Assembly: GCA_027669525.1 (NCBI GenBank)
Contig: JAQEDJ010000001.1
Location: 62,001 to 126,000, forward strand
Origin: Coriobacteriaceae bacterium AM48-5
Lineage (GTDB): Bacteria; Actinomycetota; Coriobacteriia; Coriobacteriales; Coriobacteriaceae
Direction: 5' to 3'
DNA: 64,000 nucleotides
A program made the position numbers and the translations under genes. Positions 49,334-60,328 of this stretch are shown in pieces (the stretch's first letter is position 1; the number at the start of each line of letters is the position of its first letter). Under the pieces are notes generated by a model. The model made no database searches. It saw only the letters and a program-made list of their open reading frames with translations, and was not told the origin of the DNA.

Positions 49334-49477
49334 ATGGCTGAGGAGAAGAAGACGTATAAGTTTGTGTGCACCGTTTGCGGTTACGAGGTTGAGGTCGACA
49401 CGCCCGAGCTGCCCGAGGATTACGTATGTCCGGTCTGCGGCGTCGGCCCCGATGAGTTTGAGCTCGTCGAGGAGTAA
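49334..49477 (+). CDS. Rubredoxin
   Basis: This 47-residue one-iron electron carrier shows both cysteine pairs: [12 protein letters not shown] and [14 protein letters not shown]. It is slightly shorter than the usual 52-55 residues. A strong promoter of its own and AGGAG 6 bp before ATG 49334 are visible, and a terminator follows. The gene before it encodes a flavin reductase-like protein, a likely partner in oxygen or peroxide defence of an anaerobe. Confidence 0.93.
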   Translation: MAEEKKTYKFVCTVCGYEVEVDTPELPEDYVCPVCGVGPDEFELVEE

Positions 49478-49517
49478 CTCGTAGACACACGGCGATTAGC
49501 TATACAGAGCTCTGTCC

Positions 49518-49553
49518 AAGGGCCCGGTCGAATTCTCGGCCGGGGCCCTTTTG
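49518..49553 (+). terminator. Terminator after rubredoxin
   Basis: AAGGGCCCGG pairs with CCGGGGCCCTT and is followed by TTG; the stem is nearly perfect and can also act on the opposite strand. Confidence 0.75.
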
Positions 49554-49603
49554 ATTAATCTGACGGTTTAAAACGGCCTTACGTGTACAGATTGAGACGT
49601 TAT
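49553..49603. repeat. Degenerate ATCTGTAAC palindrome
   Basis: TTAATCTGACG and CGTGTACAGATTGAGACG look like decayed arms of the 57-nt repeat (compare 51007-51223). It lies between rubredoxin and the 3' end of mntH. Confidence 0.45.
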
Positions 49604-49627
49604 ATCTGGACAGTCACACCATCCCAA

Positions 49628-50884
49628 TCACATCCCCGTTAGCAGCACGATGTCGAGAACCGTTACGATGGCACCGATCCCTACGAGCAGCGCGTTGAGC
49701 GGGCGCGAGTTGGCGTATTTGCCCATAACGCGGCGTGAGCTGGTGAGCCGTATAAGCACGAAAACCGTGATCGGCAGCTGAAGCGACAGCAGTGCCTGGC
49801 TCCAGATGAGACCTTCAAAAGGATTTGGGACGACCAGACATGCCGCCACTGCGCCGGCGAAACAGGCCGCCACCCCGATCGAGGAATGTCGGTCGTGGAC
49901 GTCGTATTCCTCGTCGAACATGCCCGCGGTGATTGTGCCTGCCGCCATGCCTGCCGTCACACTACTCGAGAGGCCCGCAAACAGCAGCGCCACCGCAAAG
50001 ATTGTCGAGCTTGCTGGGCCCAGAATGGGGGAGAGCGTGTCCGCTGCGACGGCGAGGTCGTCTACGACAATGCCGTGCGCAAAGAAGGTCGTTGCGGCCA
50101 GGATGACCATGGCCGAGTTGATTGCCCAGCCCACGCCCATCGAAAAGAGCGTGTCGAAGAGCTCATAGCGCAGACGCTCTTCGATAACCTGCTCGCCTTG
50201 GCCTTCGAAGTGCATGGATTGGATGACCTCGGAGTGTAAAAAGAGGTTGTGGGGCATAACGACCGCACCCAGGACACTTACGATAATCGCGGCCGAGCCA
50301 GTGGGCATACTGGGCGTGATCCAGCTTGCGGCGGCTTGCGGCCAGTCGACCTTGACTAGTGCAAGCTCGGCCAAAAACGAGAGTCCTACCACGCCTACGA
50401 AGGCGATGATCCAGCGTTCGGCACGCTTGTAGGAGTTCGTCATGAGCATCGCCATCGATACTGCCACCACGATGACGCAGCCCGCACGCACGGGCAGCCC
50501 AAAGAGCATTTGAAGGGCAATCGCGCCACCCAGGACTTCGGCCATGGCGGTGGCGATGGTCGCGAGATAGGCGCTGGCGAGCACCGTGCGTCCAACGAAG
50601 CGGGGGAGGTAACGTGTCGTGGCCTCGGCAAGACAGGCGCCCGTGGCGATACCCAGGTGCGCCGCATTGTGCTGCAGCACAATGAGCATAATCGTGGACA
50701 GTGTGACGATCCACAGCAGCGCGTATCCAAACTGCGAGCCCGCGGCCATATTGGAGGCCCAGTTGCCCGGGTCGATAAAGCCGACGGTCACGAGCAGCCC
50801 GGGGCCGATATGCCGCGCAATGTCTAGGCCTCCGTGACCACCGGTGCGCCGGGAGCCAAAGTGTTGTTTGAGATGGTTGAGCAT
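49628..50884 (-). CDS. mntH: Nramp-family manganese/iron transporter
   Basis: This 418-residue transporter has about 11 helices. The metal site is visible as DPGN in helix 1 (GFIDPGNWASNMAAG) and MPHN in helix 6 (GAVVMPHNLFLHSEV); the Met selects transition metals over Mg or Ca. The product imports Mn(II) or Fe(II) with protons. ATG 50884 is chosen because GGAG lies 6 bp upstream on the minus strand. It stands alone between rubredoxin and the repeat array. Confidence 0.93.
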   Translation of the reverse strand: MLNHLKQHFGSRRTGGHGGLDIARHIGPGLLVTVGFIDPGNWASNMAAGSQFGYALLWIVTLSTIMLIVLQHNAAHLGIATGACLAEATTRYLPRFVGRTVLASAYLATIATAMAEVLGGAIALQMLFGLPVRAGCVIVVAVSMAMLMTNSYKRAERWIIAFVGVVGLSFLAELALVKVDWPQAAASWITPSMPTGSAAIIVSVLGAVVMPHNLFLHSEVIQSMHFEGQGEQVIEERLRYELFDTLFSMGVGWAINSAMVILAATTFFAHGIVVDDLAVAADTLSPILGPASSTIFAVALLFAGLSSSVTAGMAAGTITAGMFDEEYDVHDRHSSIGVAACFAGAVAACLVVPNPFEGLIWSQALLSLQLPITVFVLIRLTSSRRVMGKYANSRPLNALLVGIGAIVTVLDIVLLTGM

Positions 50885-51006
50885 GGTGAGCTCCTGCGTG
50901 CCGTTTGTTTGACGCCGCAAAGGATACCCGTTTTAGGCTCAAAAGTTAACCAAGACTAACAAAATTATTGTATTTGAATAGGATGGTGAAAGGGAGTTGC
51001 CGAAAT

Positions 51007-51223
51007 GTCTTGATCTGTAACAACTAGGGATGGAAATTGGGTCTAGGTGTTACAGATCAAGACAAGAAGAAATGGTCCTATGGAAAATCTCGATCTGTAA
51101 CAGTTAGCTGCAAAAACTGGCCCTTCGTGTTACAGATTGAAACATTCGGAACCGTCTCTCGAAAACATCTCAATCTGTAACAGTTAGTCGTCGAAATTGG
51201 GTCTTCCTGTTACAGATTGAGAT
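51007..51223. repeat. 80-bp-period palindrome array A (three units)
   Basis: Units at 51007-51063, 51087-51143 and 51167-51223 are each 57 nt. Each has an arm ending ATCTGTAAC, a 27-nt middle and an inverted arm starting GTTACAGAT. Arms pair over 15 bp (unit 1, perfect) and 21 bp (unit 3, perfect). The 23-nt gaps between units differ in sequence. The middle has a shared pattern (TAG, then A-rich, then GG.C.T). Confidence 0.9.
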
Positions 51224-51313
51224 GTTTGAAGCGGTGAGTTTACAGGTCGAACTTGGGGCCCTGTCGTTGTCCTTGAGGTCGGCGGTGTCCACTCGTAGGG
51301 CGTGCGTTACGCG

Positions 51314-51340
51314 ATTGTTTCGAAACGGGCGGGAAACACA
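51314..51340. promoter_or_regulatory. Possible nitrogen-control site upstream of gltB
   Basis: ATTGTTTCGAAAC (51314-51326) shares a 12-mer with the argR upstream palindrome and is followed by GGGCGGGAAAC. Together with GTTAC at 51306-51310 the spacing of GTTAC/GTTTC and GAAAC/GAAAC (11 nt each) recalls GlnR-type boxes. This is a pattern match only. Confidence 0.35.
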
Positions 51341-51405
51341 ACGGGCCGGTGATGCTTCTAGTATGCCTATTCAACTGACTGTCTAACACCAAGGGGAGGA
51401 TCGCG

Positions 51406-54400
51406 ATGCAGGCAGATTCCGCTCAGCAGCAGGGCCTTTATCGCCCCGAATTCGACCACGATGCATGTGGCATCGGCGCGCTTGCCGATATCAACGGCGA
51501 GCGCCATCACCAGATTCTGGACGACGCACTGTCCATTCTGGTCAACTTGGAGCACCGCGGCGGCACCGGACTCGAGAAGAACACCGGCGACGGCGCCGGA
51601 ATCCTGTTCCAGGTTCCGCATCACTTTTTCCGTAAAGAGGCCCAAAAGTGCGGCCAGATTCTGCCGGCAGAGGGCGACTATGGTGTGGCCATGCTGTTCT
51701 TCCCGCAGGACGACAAGGGCGTAGAGGATGCCCGTCGCGTGTTTGAGGAGGGCTGCGCCGAGGCCGGCGTGCCGCTGCTCTTTTGGCGCGAGGTGCCGGT
51801 CGACCCGCACGACCTGGGCGAGACGGCTCGCGCTTGCATGCCTACTATCCTGCAGGCCTTCCTGGGACGTCCGGACGACACGCCCGCCGGCGATGCCTTT
51901 GAGCGTCGCCTGTACGTGTGCCGCCGCACCATCGAAAAGAAGGCCGACGCTGAGTTCGCCCTGCGCGACAAGATCTTCTATGTGTGCTCCATGAGCTCGC
52001 GCACCATCGTGTACAAGGGCATGCTGGTCGCCACACAGATGCGCCGCTTCTTCATCGACCTCAACGACGCCGCCGTCAAAACGGCCGTGGCGCTCGTCCA
52101 TTCGCGCTACTCCACCAATACCACGCCCAGCTGGGAGCGCGCGCACCCTAACCGCTTTATCATCCACAACGGTGAGATCAACACCCTCAAGGGTAACGTC
52201 AACTGGATTCGCGCCCGCGAACCCAACCTGTACAGCCCTGTGCTGCAGCACGATCTTGAGCGCGTGATGCCCATCATCAACCGCGAGGGTTCCGACTCCG
52301 CGATTCTGGATAACGTGCTCGAATTTTTGGTCATGAACGGTCGCCCGCTCACGCGTGCCGCGTCCATGTTGCTGCCCGAGCCGTGGGACCACAACGACAG
52401 CCTGAGTGAGGAGCGCCGCGCCTACGACGCTTACCAGTCCATGCTCATGGAGCCGTGGGATGGCCCGGCGGCCATCGCCTTTACCGACGGTCGCACGCTG
52501 GGTGCCGCCCTCGACCGTAACGGCCTGCGCCCCGCCCGCTACTATGTGACGCGCGACGGTCGCTTTATGCTGGCAAGCGAGGTGGGCACCATCGAGGTGA
52601 GCCCCGAGAACATCCTGACGAGCGGCTGTCTGGGACCGGGCCAGATGCTCGAGGTCGACTTTGCCCGCGGGCGCGTCATCTACAACGATGAGCTGCGTGC
52701 CCGTTACGCCAAGGAAAAGCCCTACCGTGATTGGATTGCCGAGGAGACGCTAACCGTTGACGCGCTCGATGAGCCCGTTGCGGCAACGCCCGCCGAGGAC
52801 GCCGAGGTGCCCGCCGCCGTGCGTATGGCCAAGCTCGGCTACCACTGGGATGACGTCGACGAGGTCGTGCGTCCCATGGCCCAGCAGGGCAAGGCACCGC
52901 TCGCTTCGATGGGCATCGATGCGCCGCTGGCCTGCCTGTCCAAGAAGACGCGCTCGTTCTTTGACTACTTCTATCAGCTGTTCGCCCAGGTTACGAACCC
53001 GCCGATCGACGCCCTGCGCGAGCATATGGTCACCTCGACCACGCTCTACCTGGCAACCACGGCAACCTGCTCGAGGATTCCCGCACGGCCTGTCAGCTGG
53101 TGCGCCTGGAGCGTCCGCTGCTGAGCGAGGAGGAGTTCGACCGCATTTGCGCCATCGACCGCGTGGGCTTTAAGACCCGCCGTTTCCGTGCCGTCTACCG
53201 CCGCGATGCCGGCGAGGGCGCGCTGCAGGCTGCGCTCAAGCAGCTTGCAGAGGACGTTGAGGCTGCGGTCCGCGACGGCGTCAACATTGTGGTGTTGAGC
53301 GATCGTGCCGCTGCGGGCGAGGTGCCCGTGCCGTCGCTGCTCGCCGTGGGATGCGTGCACAACCACCTGATCCGCGCCGGCGTGCGTACCTTTGCCGACA
53401 TCGTGGTGGAGTGCGGCGATGCCGTGTCTCCGCACGACTTTGCGGCACTGGTGGGCTACTCCGCGAGCGGCATCTATCCGTACAACGCACATGCGTGCAT
53501 CCGCGATCTGGCGGCGCACGGCGATCTGGACGTGACAGCCGAGCAGGGCATCGCCAACTACAACAAGGCTGCGACCGCCGGCATCGTTTCCATCATGTCC
53601 AAGATGGGCATCTCCACGGTGCAGAGCTACCACTCTGCGCAGATCTTCGAGGCCGTGGGCTTTACGCCGGAGTTTGTCAACGCGTACTTCGCTGGCACGG
53701 TGAGCCGTGTGGGCGGTATGGGTGTCGAGGACGTCGAGCGCGAGCAAAACGAGCGCTACGACGCCGCGCTCGCTATCCTTAAGAGCCCGGCTCCCGATCA
53801 GCTGCCCACGTTGGGTCTGACCAAGTGGCACCCGCTCGGCGGCGAGGATCACCTCATCGATCCGCAGACTGTCTACTTGCTGCAGACCGCCTGCCGTGAG
53901 GACAGCTACGACACCTTTAAGGAGTACAGCGTCCGCCTGCACCGCACCGGCCGTGCCGTTCGCCTGCGCGACTTGCTCGACTTTAATGCCAACGGTCGAA
54001 CGCCGATGGCACTCGACGAGGTCGAGCCTGCGCTCAACATCGTCCGCCGCTTTAACACCGGCGCCATGTCGTATGGCTCCATTAGCAAAGAGGCACACGA
54101 GTGCATGGCCATCGCCATGAACCGCCTACACGGCCGTTCCAACTCGGGCGAGGGCGGTGAGGATCCGCGTCGCGAGACCCCGCTGGCCAACGGCGACTCC
54201 AAGAACTCCGCGATCAAGCAGGTGGCAAGCGCGCGCTTTGGCGTGACGAGCCGTTACCTGTGCAGCGCCTTCGAGATTCAGATCAAGATGGCCCAGGGCG
54301 CCAAGCCTGGCGAGGGCGGTCACCTGCCCGGCAAGAAGGTCTACCCTTGGATTGCCGAGGTCCGTCAGTCCACACCCGGTATCGGCCTGATCTCGCCTCC

Positions 54401-56101
54401 GCCGCACCACGACATCTACTCCATCGAGGACTTGGCGGAGCTGATTTTCGATCTTAAGAACGCCAACCCCGGCGCTCGCGTGTCGGTCAAGCTGGTCAGC
54501 GAGGCCGGCGTCGGCACCATCGCCACTGGTGTTGCCAAGGGCGCTGCCGACAAGATTTTGATCAGCGGCCACAACGGCGGCTCCGGTGCCGCGGCGCGCG
54601 ATTCGATCTGGCACGCCGGTCTGCCGCTGGAGCTCGGTCTTGCCGAGGCCCAGCAGACGCTGCTGCAAAACGGCCTGCGCTCGCGCGTGGTGCTCGAGGC
54701 CGACGGCAAGCTCATGGACGGCACCGATGTCGCCGTCGCCTGCCTGCTGGGTGCCGAGGAGTTTGGCTTTGCGACCATGCCGCTCATCTCGATGGGCTGC
54801 CTCATGCAGCGTGACTGCCAGCAGGATACCTGCCCGGCCGGCATCGCCACGCAAAACTGCCGCCTGCGTCGCGGCTTCCGCGGCAAGCCCGAGCACGTTG
54901 AGCACTTTATGCTCTTTGTTGCCGAGCAGCTGCGCGAGGTCATGGCGAGCCTGGGCTTCCGCACCGTCGACGAGATGGTCGGCCATCCCGAGTGCCTGCG
55001 CCAGATCGAGGTCCCGGCAACCGCAAGGCTAACCTGCTGGATCTGTCGCCCGTGCTGGCGAGCGCGACTTGCGAGTTCGGTGCCCACATCCCGGGTGCCG
55101 ACGGCCGTCACTTCCTGCCCCAGATGGCTGCGGACAGCGAGCTCGACAAGACGCTCGACTCCACGTTGTTTGTGCCCTATACGGCCGATGCCCGTGCGCA
55201 CTTGCGTCCGATTCGCTTCCGCGCCGACATCGCCAACGTCAACCGCTGCGTGGGCACCATTTTGGGCAACGCGGTGACCAAGGCGCATCCCGAGGGCCTG
55301 CCCGCCGGCTCCATCACCATCGATTGCGATGGTTCGGCCGGTCAGAGCTTTGGCGCCTTCCTGCCGTGCGGCATCACGCTCAACGTGTGCGGCGACGCCA
55401 ACGACTACTTTGGCAAGGGCCTTTCGGGCGGCGAGGTGTCGGTGCGCCCCAACCCGCATGCGACCTACAAGTTCGACGAAAACATCATCGTGGGCAACGT
55501 TGCGTTCTTTGGCGCCACGAGCGGCCGCGGCTTCATCAACGGCCTGGCCGGCCAGCGCTTTGGCGTACGCAACTCCGGTGCCACCGTGGTGGTCGAGGGC
55601 TGCGGCAACCATGGCTGCGAGTACATGACGGGCGGTCTGGCGCTCATCTTGGGCGAGGTCGGGCAGAATTTTGCCGCCGGCATGACAGGTGGCGTGGCCT
55701 ATGTCTTTGACCAGTACGGCACGCTCGATGCCCGTGTGAACCACGAGAGCGTTGAGCTCAAGGCCCCGACGGCCGGCGAGCTGGCACAGATTCGTGCGCT
55801 CATCCAGGAGCACGTGGACGCGACGCAGAGCCCGCGCGGCATTAAGCTGCTCTACAGCTTTGAGACGATGAGCAAGCACTTTGTGAAGGTCATTCCGACC
55901 GAGTACGAGCGCGTGCTGGCGATTGTCGCGGCGGGCGAGGCTGCCGGCAAGACGCATGCGCAGGCAGAGGAGCTGGCGTTTGACATCGTGACCGGTCGCG
56001 CGAGTGCCGCGGATGTCGCTCGCTTCGATGTCGCAGGCGGTGCTGCGAGCGCTGCGTCCGTGGCTGCCAGCTCTGTTGCTTCGACCAAGAAGGAGGCGTA
56101 A
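51406..56101 (+). CDS. gltB: Glutamate synthase, large subunit (two bases missing)
   Basis: The large subunit makes glutamate from glutamine and 2-oxoglutarate. The repaired length is about 1565 residues. A propeptide of about 21 residues precedes the catalytic Cys in HDACGIGALADI (class II amidotransferase). The FMN/synthase domain holds SYGSISKEAHE, GAKPGEGGHLPG and GHNGGSGAA. The 3Fe-4S cysteines lie in MGCLMQRDCQQDTCPAG. The C-terminal beta-helix is Gly-rich (GRGFINGLAG). Frames join near 53052 and 55016, each by one G before GCAAC. ATG 51406 has GGGGAGG. Confidence 0.96.
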
Positions 56102-56106
56102 GTGCC

Positions 56107-57586
<1,480 letters not shown>

Positions 57587-57655
57587 AGTAGTCATTTAAG
57601 AACGTCCCCAATGACTAGTCATTTTTTGTCTAGTCGTTGGGGACACTCTTTGCGA
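57587..57655. repeat. CTAGTC/GGGGACG repeat, copy 3
   Basis: AGTCATTTAAGAACGTCCCC, then AATGACTAGTCATT, then CTAGTCGTTGGGGACACTC. The two blocks are inverted, so the element folds as GTCCCCAATGACTAG with CTAGTCGTTGGGGAC. It abuts the gltD stop. Confidence 0.75.
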
Positions 57656-57939
57656 GCGATTTGCTCGTTTGTCGACGTGTGGGTGCTCATTTGCCGACTT
57701 CTTGGGTTGTGGCCACCTGTTGTTTCTGTGGTGGCTGCGGGCATCTGGCTCAAAAGGGCGGGTGTGCCGTCTATGTTTACCTGCGGTTTTGTTGCGGTGT
57801 GCATTTTCGGTCAAGCTTTTCGTCAAGTGTTTGGTCAGCATCTGGTTTGCAGCCGGAGGCCTATTTTGCCCGTGCTGACAGTGGCTGCCCACCCTCCTCG
57901 TAAGCTCAAATTGAGGTCCATCAGTTTGAGGAGGATGCC
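57656..57939. other. Leader region of the next gene
   Basis: About 280 bp after the repeat with several short open frames but none with an SD or recognisable product. No clear promoter was identified. A GAGGAGGATG SD is at the end. Confidence 0.4.
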
Positions 57940-58647
57940 ATGACTGACCACGCTTTAGACCGAGCGCAGCTGTCCGAAGCCGTCGGCAACGATATTGCCG
58001 ACATGACCCATTTTTGGATGCTGCGGAAGTTCCAGTTTTTGGAGCCGGCGCGCGAGCAGTTCGAGATCATTGTCGACCCGTGGCTCAGCTATTGCACCGA
58101 GCCTTCGCAAAACGAAATCATGGCCTACAACATGGCATTTACCGATTGGCTGCTCTTCGAGCGCCCCTATCGCCATGGCAAGACGCTGCTCGAGCTGTAT
58201 GTTGAAGAGCCGCCGACATCGCTTTCGCCTGCCTCGCTCAAGCGGCTCGAGCAGGTACGCGACACGCAGTATTTCTCGCGCTTTGGCATTTTGGACAAGG
58301 ATCCTGCGACTGGTATGGTCGCGCTGAAGGACACGCGCGCCGACCGTCGCTTTGATGTCTACGACCCGCATATCGTGCAAAAGGAGCATTGGAGCGACGG
58401 AGCGATTGCGGTGCGCCTCGCCTGCGTCGACGATGTCTGGCTGACGGCGGGACAACTCTATCTGTATGACATCGCACGCCTGAGTGACACGGCGGTCGAT
58501 GGGCCTGGTGCGGTGCATCCGGAGGACCTGCAGGATGGCTTTGACACCTCGTGCATCAGCTTCTTTTTGCGCCTGGTCCGCGACATCATGGGCGCCCAGG
58601 GGCGGTACGTAAAGTCGCTCAACATCTACGAGCAGGAGTGGGAGTAG
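57940..58647 (+). CDS. Hypothetical protein, 235 residues
   Basis: I do not recognise this protein. It is soluble in composition, acidic and rich in aromatic residues (MTHFWMLRKFQFLEP, NMAFTDWLLFERPYRHGKT, WLTAGQLYLYDIARL), with no signal peptide, membrane helix or metal motif. The second half has strand-like stretches (TGMVALKDTRADRRFDVYD). GAGGAGG lies 6 bp before ATG 57940, so expression is likely. A single 57-nt palindrome follows its stop. Confidence 0.75.
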   Translation: MTDHALDRAQLSEAVGNDIADMTHFWMLRKFQFLEPAREQFEIIVDPWLSYCTEPSQNEIMAYNMAFTDWLLFERPYRHGKTLLELYVEEPPTSLSPASLKRLEQVRDTQYFSRFGILDKDPATGMVALKDTRADRRFDVYDPHIVQKEHWSDGAIAVRLACVDDVWLTAGQLYLYDIARLSDTAVDGPGAVHPEDLQDGFDTSCISFFLRLVRDIMGAQGRYVKSLNIYEQEWE

Positions 58648-58689
58648 GGGATGGACCTGGCGTTGTCCTGCCTTGCCTTCTGTCTTTAT

Positions 58690-58746
58690 GTCTCGATCTG
58701 TAACGTTTAGGGGCCTGGAGAACGTCTACCCGTTACAGATCAAGAC
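58690..58746. repeat. 57-nt palindrome, single copy
   Basis: GTCTCGATCTGTAACG and CGTTACAGATCAAGAC pair with one mismatch over 16 bp around a 25-nt middle. It has the same total length as the units of arrays A and B and lies between the hypothetical gene and the AbiEi/DUF559-like gene. Confidence 0.88.
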
Positions 58747-58849
58747 GTTTTTCAGCGGAGGCAACGTTGGCGATGGTCCATTTGTCTGACGTGGTGGTGA
58801 TGAAAGTGTCTAATACCGTTCTTAAACACAAGCATGCAACACGAACACC

Positions 58850-59841
58850 TTGGCGCGGAATAGGATGCTCGCGCGGCTCACGGAGACGACCGAGCAAGGT
58901 GCGCTGCTCGCAACGCATGACAACACCGAGCTCATGTGGCTGCGACGCCATGTCGGAACCGATGATATCGCGGAGCCCGAGTCGTATCTGTTCTGTTTTC
59001 AACATGATTGGGATACGTTGACACCGGCGGAGCGAGCACTGCGTACCATCAAAGGGCTTGCGGAGTTTCATCCCGATTGGGCGTTTTGGGGCTATGACGC
59101 GGTGCTTTTGTGGGGTTTGGAGGTGCCGAATGATCTGCTTGGGCCACGATATCTTGTTAAGACAGGTTGCTCGGTGCCGCTGAGTGCAGGATGCCGGCTG
59201 TTGCGCCCGCAGGCGGCGGGTGCACTTGAACAAGTCGACGGCGTGCAGGTGACGTCGTTTTGGCGCACGGTGAGGATTGCTTGCTACGTGTGCCGTTCTC
59301 CTACGGGTTGGCGATTGCCGATTCTGCACTGCGGGCGAAAGGTGTATCACGTGGGGATTTGTGCGAGCGCCTCCGCGCCGATTGCGAGGGCAGGCGCGGG
59401 TATCGCAGAGCGCAGGTGATCGCGTCATATGCGGACGGGCTGTCCGAAAACGGCGGCGAGTCACGGTTCCGAGCGTTCTTTATTGCATACGGTTTTCCGG
59501 TTCCGGAGTTGCAGGTGGAGTTTCGCGATCCGCTCGATTCGAGCCAGGTGTTTCGGGTTGATTATTTCTGGAGGCTCGAGGACGGGACATGTGTTATCGG
59601 CGAGCTCGACGGGAAGGGAAAGTATACGCTGCAGGATGGTGGGGATCGGGAGTCGGTCGACCCATTCGTGGCAGAACGTCAGCGAGAGTCCCATCTGACG
59701 ATGCTCGGACATAAAGTACTGAGGTTTACGTTTAACGAACTCAAGAACCCGGGGAAACTGGCTGAAAAGATGAGACTGGCGGGCATTCCGCAGCGGGTCA
59801 ATCTGGCGGAGGAATGGAGACGGCAGTGGTATGGGCACTAA
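58850..59841 (+). CDS. AbiEi-like / DUF559-like protein (one base missing)
   Basis: The repaired length is about 330 residues (TTG 58850; ATG 58865 is an alternative). The N-terminal 180 residues resemble AbiEi-type antitoxin proteins (ALRTIKGLAEFHPDWAFWGYDAVLLWGLEVP, then TSFWRTVEDCLLR). The C-terminal 130 residues resemble a PD-(D/E)xK nuclease fold of the DUF559/Vsr kind: ESRFRAFFIAYGFPVPELQVEF, VDYFW (Asp), GELDGKGKY (ExDxK-like), RQRESHLTMLGHKVLRFT. Frames join near 59272 by one G. It is flanked by palindrome arrays on both sides, with no toxin gene beside it. No clear SD was seen. Confidence 0.65.
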
Positions 59842-60328
59842 GGGGTGCAACTGACGCGGAGGTGGTTGTTCCTGCCGAGTTTGTCTCAATCTGTAACAAC
59901 AAGGGACCGTTTGGCCTCGTAACTGTTACAGATTGAGACGGAAGGTTGGCTACCGCTAAAAGATCTCAATCTGTAACATCTAGAGGCCGAAAACCTGTCT
60001 ACTTGTTACAGATTTAGATGTTTGACGACAGGGCTGGAGAATATCTTAATCTGTAACATCTAACGGCCAAAAACCGCTCTAACTGTTACAGATCGAGACA
60101 AAGGTTGGACGCACGACTGATAATCTCGATCTGTAACATCTGGCTGCTAAAACCCGGTCTACCTGTTACAGATCAAGACATTTCCCGGATGTCGCTGGGG
60201 TGGGACTGCAACGCATTCCGTTCTCCGCATCTCCTTCTTGCTCCGTTAACCGATATGTCCCCAACAATTCCGCCGCGCTAGGTAATAATGGACAAATGTT
60301 CAAGTTTTCTGAGGGGGAGGAGCTCGAT
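59842..60328. other. 487-bp gap holding array B and the amidohydrolase promoter
   Basis: No protein gene is supported. It holds the four-unit array (59883-60179), then about 150 bp with GTAATAATGG near 60284 as a possible -10 region for the amidohydrolase. Confidence 0.6.
59883..60179. repeat. 80-bp-period palindrome array B (four units)
   Basis: Units at 59883-59939, 59963-60019, 60043-60099 and 60123-60179 are each exactly 57 nt and start exactly 80 bp apart. Unit 1 arms GTCTCAATCTGTAACA and TGTTACAGATTGAGAC pair perfectly. Units 2-4 have a few mismatches. The 23-nt intervals differ in sequence. Middles share TCTA/TCTGG, an A-run and GTCTAC-like ends. Confidence 0.92.

Larger units (their letters stand above)
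50885..51405. other. 520-bp gap between mntH and gltB
   Basis: No protein gene is supported. It holds the mntH promoter zone (AGTTAACCAAGACTAAC near 50943), the three-unit palindrome array (51007-51223) and the gltB upstream region with ATTGTTTCGAAA. Confidence 0.7.

Noticed and set aside
59883..60179. CRISPR array
   Set aside because: The period is regular, but the repeated words are inverted within each unit, the 27-nt middles are themselves partly conserved, and no cas gene lies in the window.
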